From an uncultured Oscillospiraceae bacterium (GTDB lineage Bacteria; Bacillota; Clostridia; Oscillospirales; Oscillospiraceae), in contig CANRFC010000001.1 in NCBI GenBank assembly GCA_947629795.1, forward strand, positions 141,369 through 205,368: 64,000 bases of DNA, in the 5' to 3' direction. Positions 25,801 to 37,800 of this stretch are shown here, one piece after another. The notes beneath the pieces are model-generated. The model did not search any database. It had not been told where the DNA came from and saw only the letters and a list, made by a program, of their open reading frames with translations. How positions within the stretch are numbered: position 1 is the stretch's first letter; each line of letters begins with the position of its first letter. A program made the translations under genes and the position numbers.

Positions 25801-28800
25801 CCTCAGCGTCGGGGATCATACGGCCCAGGCCAAGCTGACCGTAGGTGTTGTCGCCCCAGGCGTAGAGGGTGCCGTTATCCAGGAGGGCCACGCTGTACTG
25901 GTCCCCGGCGGCCACGTCGATGACGTGCTCCAGGAAGCCCTTGCTCTTGAAGCCCTTGACCTGGACGGCGCCGTTATACTGCTTGGTGTCGTTCTGGCCC
26001 AGCTCGCCCCGGCTGAAGCTGCCGGCGGCGTAGACCTGGCCGCCCCGGGTCAGGGCCAGGACGTGGTCCTTGCCGGCGGCGATATCGATGATGTCGGTGA
26101 GCTCCACGGCATCTTCGCCCTCGCCCACGGCGAGCACGCCGCGGCCGGGCGTGGAGATGTCCTCGCCCAGGTCGTAGTAATCGAAGATGATATGGCCGTG
26201 CCGGTCGCAGCGCCAGATACGGTAGCGCCACTGGTCCTCGGGAACGTCGGGCTGCTCGGGATCATTCCAGTGGTTCACATCCACGGTCTTGGTCTTGCCG
26301 TCGCTCATCTCACGGTTATACCAGACGTCATAGGAGTCCTCATAGATGAGGGTGAAGGCCTCCTGGCCCACGGAGGGGCAGGTGGGGTCCATGGGGCAGT
26401 GGAGAGGCGTGATGGTGTCCAGAGGATCGTAGTGGAAGGTGGTGGTGGGGTAGTGGTTACAGCTGATGTTCAGGTAGCCGGTGAAGGTGGTGTACTCGCG
26501 GTTCTCCAGCTTGGTCCAGATGTAAACAGTGCCGCTCTGCCCACCAGCGGTGATGGGTCTTTCGATCATGTAAGCACCAGGTGCTGCAGAATTGAAACCG
26601 GGCTCCACCAGATAGGTGGTGCCATTGTACTCAAACTCCTGGGTAAGCTTGTGAATGACCTTTTGAGCCTGATCATCCATGATCTCGTAATAGTAGCACT
26701 TCTGCGGCTCACCATCGGGCTCACCATATGTGACATTGAAGCTTACTGTGGTCTGCACAGGCTGGAACTGGGAGCCCGTGGCGGCCTGGGTCTCCCGGGT
26801 GATGTTGTGGCCGGTGGCGCTGGGAGTCTCGCAGATGGGGCAGGTCTCGGGGATGTCCATGAAGAGACCGCAGTTGTCGCCGGTGCTGTTGATGTAGTGG
26901 TAGCCGGGCCAGTAGTACCGATAGAGGGTCTCGTCGGCGTCGTGCTCGGCCTTCTCGGCTTCGGTCATGGTGAAGGTGGCGTTCACATCGTACTTGGTCT
27001 CGCCCTCATAGGTCTCGTAGCCGTCCCGGTCCAGGGACTTCACGCGGTACTCGAAGAGCTTGACCACATAGCCATCCTGAGTGGAGCCGGTGGGGATGCT
27101 CTCGGGAGGAAGCACGCCGTCTTCATTGAAGGGCACCACCTGGTAGGCGGTGGACCCGGTCTCGCCGGAGCGGAGCATGGCGGCCTTCTCGGGGCGCAGG
27201 GCAAGTTCCGCCTGGAGCTTCTCCTGGGCGGTGGGAATGTGGATGAAGTTGCTGGTCACGCCGGTGAGCAGGCCCACCACGATGACCTTGCCCTCGTCAG
27301 TGAGGAGCAGGCTGAACTCGTCGCCGGCCGCCACGGCCTTGATGCGCTGGTAGGGGTTGCCGTCGGCATCCACCATCTGGACGGGGTAAGCGCGGTCCAC
27401 GAAGGTGTTGTCGCCCAGCTGGGCCTCCTGGTTGCGGCCCCAGGCCCACACGGTACCGTCGGAGCGCAGAGCCACGGTATGACGGGAGCCCACAGCCACC
27501 TGAGGCGCGGTGGTGTACTCGTCGGACTTCTGCTTGACCACCACCCGGAGCAGCAGGGTACGGCCGGTCTCGGGGTGATAGATCTGGATAAAGGTCTCGC
27601 CATAGCGGCGCAGAGTCTCGTCGTCGTTGGCGTTGAAGACCACGGTGCCGTCGGAGGTGGCGTCCTGGTTCTGGTCGATGAGGCCGGCATCCAGGGAGAG
27701 GAACCGCAGGTCGCCGCTGCTGATCTCGCCCACGGGGATGTGCTGGAGGAGGTTGAAGCCCTTGTTCCACACAAAGCTCATGGAGGCAAGGTCAAAGTAC
27801 AGCTTCTCGTTCTCCACCAGGGTCACCTGGGGAGAGAGCAGCCGCACAGTGGTGTCGGAATCGGTGTGGCCCATGGCGATGATGGTCTCGTAGGAGAGGT
27901 CGCCCACCACCACGGGGTAGTTCCAGGCGTCGGTGGTAAAATCACCGAGCTGGCCGTAGGTATTATCGCCGGCAGCGAAGACAACGCCGTCGTCGTTCAC
28001 GAGAAGCATGTGATTTTCGCCGATGGCGAAGGTCATCACGTCCCGCATATAGTCGTAGTCAGTTTGGGCGCCGACCACCTTGCCGTTCTCGTCACGGGGA
28101 ACGGTGTTATCCTGGTCGATGGGGGTGCCGTTCTTGACGGCGGTCTCCCCGGCGCCGGGGCCATAGTTGCCGTGCTGGCCCATGGAATTGTCGCCCCAGG
28201 CAAGGGTCTTGACCTGCTTGAGGGGCTCCACCACGCGGAGGTCCTGGACCTTGGTGAAGGTGGAGTTGAAGCCGGCAGCGATCTGCTGGCCGTAGTAGGG
28301 GTTGGCGGGATCGGTCTCACTGCCGCCGCCGATGGTCAGGCCGTCGGGGTCGGTCATGAGGGTCGCCATGTCGGTATAGGTGGGGACCTCGACGGGCTCG
28401 GCAGGAGTCTCGCCGGCGGTCTCGTCCAGGGTCTCCACAGGGGGCTGCTCCGCTTCGGGAGCCTTCAGGGTGCCGATCTGGCCCTTGGAGTTGTCGCCCC
28501 AGGCGTAGATCTTGCCGTCCAGGCGCAGGACCACCTGATGGTTCCAGCCGGCGGCCACAGCGACCACCTTGTTCATGCTGGAGTCCTTGGAGTCCCGGGG
28601 GTTGGTGCTCTCGCCCTGGCGGACTTTGACGAAGGAATAATGGTTATAAATGTCTCTGCTGTTCTGCTGGCCCAACTGGCCCTTGTCGTTGCGGCCAACG
28701 GTAAAGACGGTGCCGTTGGAGAGGAGGATGATGGTATTGTCGCCGCCGGCGTCCACGCTGACGACCTCCTCCACATAGTTGGAGGTACTGGGGGCGGCGC

Positions 28801-31800
28801 CCTTGGCCATGCGGCGGGCGAAGGAGGACATGGTGGTCTTCCGGGCGTTGTAGCCCAGCTGACCGTAGGTGTTGTCGCCCCAGCTGTACAGGTAGCCGCT
28901 GACGCTGAGGGCCACGGCGTGATGGCTGCCAGCGGCCACGGCGATGATGCGGTCGGTCTCGGAGTAGACGTGGGTCTGGACGGTGTTGCCCACTTCCTCG
29001 TCGTACTGCTTGGTGACCACGGCAGTACCCAGGATCTCAGCCATGGCGGAGGTGCCGGCGATGACCCGGGCGGGCTGCCAGTTCACGACCTCCTCGGGCC
29101 GGGCGTTGCCGCGGCCGAGCTGGTTCATGTCGTTGTTGCCCCAGCTCCAGACCTGGCCCTGGTTATCCACAGCCAGGGAGAACTGGTCGCCGGCGGCAAT
29201 GTATGTAAAGGTAAGTGCCTTGCCGTTTTCGTCCTTCAGATCCTTGAGGATCTGGACAGGGGCGGTAAGATAGGCGGTGCCGCCGTTCACATCGTTGCTG
29301 ATGCCCAACTGGCCCTGGCTGTTGTCGCCCCAGGCCCAGACCTGGCCCATGGAGTCCAGCGCCAAGGAGTGGTTGGTGCCGGCGGCCACCATGGGCGCAG
29401 CCGCGATGGCGTCGGGGTCATCACTCCCCGCGCCGGCGTCGCGCTGGATGTGGCGCACCCAGACGGGCAGCACCATCATGTTGGTGCTGGCGGTCTCGGT
29501 GTTCTCTTCGCCTTCATTATAGTCAATGTAAACGGAGGTCAGGCCCAGCTTATTGGGCTTGAGCACGACCTGAGCGCCCTCATCCCTGGTGGCGGTGAGG
29601 ACGGAGGGGTCGCTGACGCCCACCGCCAGCGCATCGGTGCTGGTGATGGTCACGTTCTCGTTGTCGTGGAGCAGGTTGAAGCCGGTACGGTGGCTGTTGA
29701 TGACGTCCTTCAGGTCGAAGGACAGATACTGGCCCTCGTCCATGGAGAGCTGGGCGGGGTTATCGTAGCCCATGGGCCGGGTCTGAGAGTAGCTGTGGGA
29801 CAGGGTATCGTCGGCGTTGTAGACCTCGTACTTGTCCAGCAGCAGGGTCTTGGAGTCGCCGTCGCCGGCCTGGACGTGGGTATAGGCGGTGTCGGTGGAA
29901 CCGTTGCCCAACTGACCGTGGGAGTTGTCGCCCCAGTTCCAGACGTAGCCGTCATCCTTGAGGGCCGCGGCATGGGCGCCGCCCACGGCGATGCGGATGG
30001 CATCGGCAAAGTTCTGGTTTGCAGCATCGTCCTTATCCTCGCTGGCACCCCTGTCGATCAACATGGCAGAGGCACGGAAGGCGGTAAAAGTCGTGCTGTC
30101 ATTGTAGTCTTCCTTCAGACCCAACTGGCCGTGGGCGTTGGAGCCCCAGGCGTAGACGCCGCCATCCTGAGCCAGGGCCAGGGAGCTGACGCCGCCGGCG
30201 GCCACGTCCACTGCGCCGACAAGGGAAGTCCCTTCAGGGTTGACCACCTGCACGGCTGCGGCCTCACGGCGCACGCTGGTCTTGGGGTCAACCAGCTCGT
30301 CGGCGGTGGGAGGCACCTCCACGTCCTCGGAGGGCTCCATGTCAGCGATATCAAAGGTATCCGTATAGGCCGCGTCGCTGCCCAGCTGGCCGTATCTGTC
30401 CGCGCCAAAGGACCACACCTGACCGCCGTCCAACAGCAGCAGGGTGTGGTTTCCACCGGCGGAGATACCGACCACGTTGTTCATGTAGGAGATGGACTTG
30501 TTGTTCCGGAAGGCTGTAAACTCATTTGCCTTGTCAGCAGTGTTATACCCGCCGGCCACGATGCGGATGGGGGCGCGGTAGCTGAAGGTGCCGCCCACGT
30601 TCTCCTCGGCCAGGGAAGCCTCCAGGGTGTAGTCCAGATCGGTGCCGAGCTGGCCGTAGGTGTTGTCGCCCCAGGCATAGACCGCGCCGTCAGAGCGGAG
30701 AGCCACGGCGTGGCCCTCGCCGGCGGAGATGCGGATGATGTTGCTCAGGTAATAGCCCGCGCTGGCGCTCTGCCCTTCCACCACCTGGGTGGGAACGACA
30801 GTGTACTGATTGAAGGTGGGCGCGCTCTCGCAGGGTTTGCCGTTCTGCAGGGTATGCTCCCGGTCATCGTAGACGGCCAGGGCGGCCTGATAGTCCTCAA
30901 AGGTCCACTTGGCGCCGGAATAGGAGGGCTTGGCAAGCTCCCAGCTCTCATCGCGGATCAGGGTGGTCGGGACCGTCGGGTCGCTGCCATCAGCCCACTC
31001 GCCGCCCTGGACCTTGATGATGGGCTTGAAGCTGGCGACCTGCGTCTTCGCCAGGTCATAGAGACGGAGCGCGGTCAGATAGTCGTTATAGCTGGCCATT
31101 TCGCCGCCGATGTACTCGGGGACCTTCAGTGTGACCTCGAAGGTATCCTTATCAACGTAATACTCCAGCATGATATCTTGGTTGCCCTGGATCTTGATAA
31201 AGCTGGACTCGCCGCCGTTGACCAGATCGTAGAGGTACTTCTCATAGAGGAAGAGGCTGTCCAGATAGTAGGGCTTGGGCTGGGCGTCGATCTTGGGATC
31301 GGCCAGGTCGCCCAGCACGGAGGCACGGACAGAGTCAAAGCCCACTACGTCGCCCAGATAGCCGGTGCCGAGCTGGCCCTTGTCGTTGCGGCCCAGGCCC
31401 CAGACAGTGCCCCGGGCGGTGAGGAGCAAGGTAAAGCCCTTGCCGGCCGCCAGGCTGGTGACCTGACCCAGCACGCCGTCGGTGGAGATGACGTTGGCGT
31501 AGGGCAGATAGAGCACGGGGTCGGGTGCATTCTCGTCCTCTTCGTTGACCTTGGGAGGATAGGGCTCCACGCCCAGCTGGCCGGTGGTGTTGGAACCCCA
31601 GGCGTAGACCTTGCCGGTGCGGTCCACCGCCACGGCGTGGTCATAGCCGGCGGCGATGGCCACGATGTCGGACAGGGCCACGCCGTTGACGTCCACGACC
31701 TTGACGGGGGCATCGCTGTAGACAGTGGTCATATCGTCGATACCCAACTGGCCCTGGCTGTTGTCGCCCCAGGTCCACACGGTACCGTCAGCCTTCAGAG

Positions 31801-34800
31801 CCACAGAGAAGCTGTTGCCCAGGGCGATGGCGGGAGTGGAACGGTAGACGTACTTGCCCGCATCGGTCTTGGAGTCCTCCACGTTGATGACGTGGACACT
31901 GAGCATGACGGAGCGCTTGGTCTCCTCATTATAGATGCGGACCACGGCCTTGCCCACGGTCTCGCCGGCTGTCAAGGTATATCCGTTGACAGAGACCACG
32001 TTGGGGTTGGAACTGGTAATGGTGAAGTTGGCACCTTTGTTGACAGCCAGCTCCTCCGCATTGACTACCACTTCGTTGCCATCTTCGTCCATTTCGGTCT
32101 CCTCGGTGGGCACAGTGAGGTAGGGCTGCGCCTTATCGCCAGCCACGGTGGTATTGATGTAGGTGATGCTGTCCTGCTTGTTGCCCCGCAGGCGGAAATC
32201 GGAGAGGTAGTCCTCGATGGTGCCGGTGATATCCACGGTGTCGCCGGAGACCAGCTCGATCTCGCTGCCCAGCAGCAAGGTGGCCTGGGTGTACTCACCC
32301 ACGACCATGGCCTGGGGCTCCCGGCCCTCCACCTCGGTGAGGGTATGGGTAATGGAGGAGTCGGCGGCCTTGGGCTCGGCGCTCTGCGCAGCGGCTTCGG
32401 ACTCGGGCTCGGTCTCGGGCGCGGAGGTCAGCTCCACCTCAGGCTCAGGCTCCTGCTGCTCTGTAAAGTCTTCCTGCTTGCCGCCCTCAGCCTGGACGTC
32501 AATGGGCTCATCCACGGAGAGGAGGGAGATCCCGCCGGCGGCTGCGCCCTTGTCAACGACCATAATATTGATAGTGACGGCCTTGTCGGTGGACAGTTCG
32601 CTAAGCCCGGCCACAGTTTGACCCTTGCTCGTAACATTTTCAGTAACCACGACAGAAGAGGTGTTGCCGGGCACACTCCCCTGGGTGCCAGAACTGGGAC
32701 CGCTTCCGCCATAGACAACTGTCCAGGTATAATCGTAAGCATGGCTGGGGTCGTCGGTCACAGCAGAGATGACCACGCCCAGATTCACAGGGCCGCCCAC
32801 ATCAGTATGAGCCTCATAGACCGGGACTCTGATGCTGTCGAGGGGCACATCCTGGGTGGCATCGGCAGTCACCCTGACCACTTCGGTCCCGCTGTCCTTG
32901 GACTGATCATAGCTCTCGATGGTCAGGGTAGTGGTACCCACAAAGGGAATGGCCCCATGATTCTCCCCCATCACCGTCACGGAATAGTTGATGGTCATAT
33001 ACTTGAGGTTGGCCATCACCACGGCAGAGGTCTGCAGGGCGTCGGCCACAGCGCCGGGAACCTGCACTTCGTCAATATAGACGAAGTAGACGTCCTGAGG
33101 CACTTCGCCCACGTAGACGCCGCCGGCCTTGTGCTGAAGCCGATAGGAGGCCCAGACCACATCGCCGGTATTGGTGGCATCTGTACCACGCCCGGTGGCG
33201 CTCTGAACGGTGACATACCCATCTTCGGCATCGTTACGGTCGGCCCACTCCTGGCCGTCCAGGGTGAACTTCACCAACTCCTGCGGCCTGCTCTCCGCAG
33301 TGGAGGTGGCAGCCACTTCCAGCTTGGCGCCGGGCACAGTGACCTGGTAGACCATGGTCTGGTTATTGGCCGCGGCAACGCTCATGTGCAGATCCTCCAT
33401 ATTGGTGGGGGACCACTGGAAGGTGGGCTTATAGAGGTTGTCAAATCTGGGGGCCCCGTAGGCCTTGAAAACCAGGGGCGCACCCTTGAGGACGGGCGTC
33501 CCGCTCTTCAAATAATACTTGTAGTCGTTGGGCGCCTTCGAGCCGACGGGCGCCTCCACGGCAGAGATCACGGTCTTGCCGTTCTCATCGGTGGTGGTCT
33601 TTCCGTAATAGGCACGCAGATAGGCCCAGGAAACACCGCCGCTGGGGGTGATGCTGTAGTCCAGGGTGAAGTACTCCATCACCGTGCTCTCGCCGGAACC
33701 CACGTGCATGGTCATGCCGGTGTCGTAACCCTCAATGGAGTCGACCTCGCCCCGGCCTTCCTCGGCGGGGTCATCAGTGGTCTTCAGTGTCACGTCGCCG
33801 TCAATGATACGATAGACGCCGTTGGGCACCTTCTCCACAGAGAATGCGCCGTTGCTGCCCTCCTCCAGCTGGATGGCGATAAAGTCGCTGACCAGCCAAA
33901 GGGTCTTGCCGCTGTTGTTCCAGGCATTGTTGTCCTTGTAGAGAGTAAGCCCGGCATTCTCAACCGTGGGACCGGTAATGGTGCAGGTCAGGTCCAGCGT
34001 ATCGTGGAGGCTCTCGATGGTATAGATGCCGTCCATCACCGGGGAGCCTTCGGTCCGGGCCACGGTGGTCACCACGGGCTCGTTCTTGCTGTTCTCCACA
34101 GCGTCGGACCAGCTGTACTTATAGTCGTCCACCACGCCGTTGTGTCCGACGGCGCGGATGACCAGCTTCTTGTTGCCCCAGACGATGTCGCCGCTGCTGA
34201 TGGACTCTTCCTGGCCGGGCATGCCGTAGGTGGCAATGAGTTCGCTGTCATTGCCGTCAAGATTTATGGGATTCAGTTCGAAGTTGACGGTGAAGAAGTC
34301 CACGATGACGGGCTCCCTCTCCTCAATGCCCTTGCTCACCACCACATCGGCGCCGGTGTCCTCCCAGAGGGCCTCCACTGTCTCGCCTTCGGTCTCGCCG
34401 CCGGAGGAGGTGATCTTGCGGGCCATGACGCTGTAGTTGCCGCCCTTCACGGCGTTGTTCCTGTAAAGGGTCCTGCCTTCACTGTCTTCCTCGGATACCC
34501 GGGTCAGCGCAAACTCGGTGGCCACGGGGGTGTTGAGGACCAGCTTGTAATCGTACTGCTGCTTGCTGTCGGGATAGGCCTCATGGTCCAGCTCGATGGC
34601 CACGGTCACCTCATGGTCCACATTGCCGCCGTAGTTGATCACGCCGGCCACATGGGGAATGTACGCCTCTTCAAAGCCCACATGAGCAGTGGCGGCGCGG
34701 TCCACCAGGGAGAACTCGCCCAACTGGCCGGTGGCGTTGGCACCCCAGCTGAAGACCTCACCCACATCGGTGAGCGCCAGGCCATACCCGCCGGCAGCAG

Positions 34801-37800
34801 CCACAGAAGTGATCACGCCCTTATTGCCATTGACCGGGATCTCCTTCAAATCGCGGCTGATATTGTTCTTATAGCTGTCTTTGTTGACCTCCATCTCAGG
34901 ATTGGTGCCCAGCTGGCTGTCGCTGTTGTAGCCGAAGGCATAGACCTTGTTCTCTGTAAGGTCATTCTCCTTGTCACCGTTTGCACGGAGGATCACGCTG
35001 AAGTACTGGCCGGCAGCCACATCGACAGCATCTTTGATCAGGTTGGAACTGCTTGTCTCACCGCTGTAAAGATCCGCGGCGAAGTTCATGTACTCTCTGT
35101 TCTCATACAAGGTATGGCCACACTGACCGTAGGTGTTGTCGCCCATGACACGCACCCGGCAGGCATCGCCCTCACCGCTGATGAGGATGGTGTGCCGCTC
35201 ACCGGCAGCCACCTTGACAATGCCGGACACCGGGCTGTTGCTGTCGGCCAGCTTCGCTTCATCCGGTGTGAAGGTATAGAACAGAGGCAGGTTGGTGTCG
35301 GGATCGTTTTCGGTCTGGCGGCGATCATAGCCCAACTGGCCATAGGTGTTATCGCCCCAGCCCATCATGCTGGTGGCATCCGACATTATATCCCCGCCGG
35401 AGGTGTGGAACTTGCCCACCGCCAGAGAGTGGTAGGCGCCGGCGACCACAAAGTCGGCTCCGGAGAGGTACCGCTCCTGGGGATCCGTAGCGTTCAGGTC
35501 GTGCATCACCTGGCTGGGCTCGCTGCGGGTCATGCCGGTGGCCGCCCGGTTATAGCCGCTGCCCAGCTGGCTGTGAGAGTTGTCGCCCCAGGTATAAATG
35601 AAACCGTCGCTGTTGCCCAGCAGGGCCATGGAGTGAGCGGCGCCGGCCGCCAGACTGGTGGCTCCGGTGAGATAGGTCACGCCCTCATTAAAGAGGATGC
35701 TGTTGCCGGCCTTGACCTGGACTGGGAAGGCATATGCCTTGTCAGCATCCGCACCCTGGCCGATCTGGTCCTTGCTGTTGTCGCCCCAGGCATACACGCT
35801 GCCGTCACTGGTCCGTGCCAGCACGTGGTGGTAGCCGGCTGCGATCTCCTCAATAAGGTTGAGCCGCTTGGTCGTATTGTTCAGACCCTTTACAGGTGCA
35901 GGGTAGGTGGTGAAGGGAGTCTGGGAACCGGTGAAGCCGATGCCCAGCTGTCCATAGGAGTTGTCACCCCAGGACCACACGCTGCCGTCGGACTTCAGCG
36001 CCACAACAAAGCCATCGCCGGCCTTCACGGTAGGCGTGGTGAAGTTGTCGGCGTCCTTGACGGACAGCTGGAAGGAACCGCGGTAGGCGTCCTCATCCAG
36101 CTTCTCCGCAGCCAGGATCTCCTGGGCGCTGAGAGTGGTCAGGCCATACTTCGGAGCTTCTTCGTTGCTGGTGGGCATGATGTGAGCGTCGTTCAGCTTG
36201 GTCTCGGGAACGAACGCATTGTAGTCCTCCACCAGGTCCACATCGGCGATGCCCTCATCCACGTTGAACTCAGACTTGTCATAGTCCACGCCGGTGACCC
36301 ACTCGGGGGTAGGTTCGGTGCGGTCCCGCTCCACCAGGTTGAAGCCCACGGTATAGAACCGCTGGATGCCCTCCCGGAAGACCACCACATCCTGGCGGTC
36401 GGTGATGGGAAGCACAGACATGAGCTTGCTCTCGGGGATGTACTCCGCCTGAGGAGCCAGAGCCTTATCGGCATCGGTGAGGGGCATGGAACCCAGGTGC
36501 TCGGCATAGCGGGCAGTGAGCAGACGCTCGGTCACGCCGGTATCGGGGTCCTCGTCGGTGGTATAGACCCAGACCTTGTTGAAGAGCAGTTCCTTACCGA
36601 TGCCGGCACCCACCCGAACGGGAAGGGTCTGGTCCTTGTTCAGGTCCCCGGTAACTCCCATCTCCTGAATGGCAATGTCGGCGCCCAGCTCACGGGCGTA
36701 GTTATAGCCGGTGCCCATGACCGTGCCGTCTTCCAGCCAGTAGATGGTGTAACCAAAGCCGGCGGAAACTCCTACCACAGTGTTGTGAGAGTCCTTCTCC
36801 ACGGTCGCGCCGGGAACGCTCTCATCAGGCTCGCTGCGCAGGATCTGGAGCGGGTTCAGCTGAAGCTTGTTCCCCGACTCGCTGCCCTGTCCAAGTTCGC
36901 CGTAGTTGTCATAGCCCCAACCATAGGCGTAATACTTGGGCACCAGCTTGGTCGTCGGCTCAGGCTCGGCGGTCTCGGCCAGGAGGGAGATCCCTTCCTC
37001 CTCCATCAGGTCGCCCACGCTGGGTTCCGGCTCAAGGGGCTGCTCGTCTGTCCCCTCGGTCTCCTGCTTGCTCTGGTCCTCCTCTACCTTATTAGTATTC
37101 TCTTCCTTTTCGCCGGTCTCGGTCTCGGTCTTGTTCTCATCCTCGGTCTTGTTCTCGTCTTCGGTCTTGTTCTCGGTCACAGTCTTGTTCTCGTCCTCGG
37201 TGCTGTTTTCGTCCTCGGTCTTGTTCTCGGTCACAGTCTTGTTCTCGTCCTCGGTGCTGTTTTCGTCCTCGGTCTTGTTCTCGGTCTCAGTCTTGTTTTC
37301 AGTCTCAGTCTTGTCTTCAGTCTCAGTGTTGCTTTCGGTCTCAGTCTTGTCTTCGGCCTCGGTCTTGTTCTCTGCTTCGGTCTCGGTGCTCTGGTCCTTC
37401 TTGATCTGCTCCATCAATGCGGCTTCCTCCGCCGCGGTCATGATCTCGCTGTCAAGGGAAACTGCTTGCGTGCCGATCTCAGTGGCAAGGAGCTCAAGAT
37501 CCAGGTCCTGCCCCTCCACGGTCTCGTCCTCAGGCATGGCAACATCGCCGCCCTCGGACTGCTCCGAAGTCGACGTGCTGTTGTCCTCCTTCTGTTCCTC
37601 CTCGCCGGTCACACTCTGGGAGGGTCCAGCAGGAGTGGAGGGCTCCTCGGACTTGTCACCCTCAGGGACCTTGTCGGTCTCCTCGGGTACGGGCTCCTCG
37701 GTGACCTTGTCGGTCTCTTCGGGCGTAGGCTCCTCGGTGACCTTGTCGGTCTCCTCGGGCGTGGGCACCTCAGTGACCTCAGGGGTCTCCTCGGGCTTCA

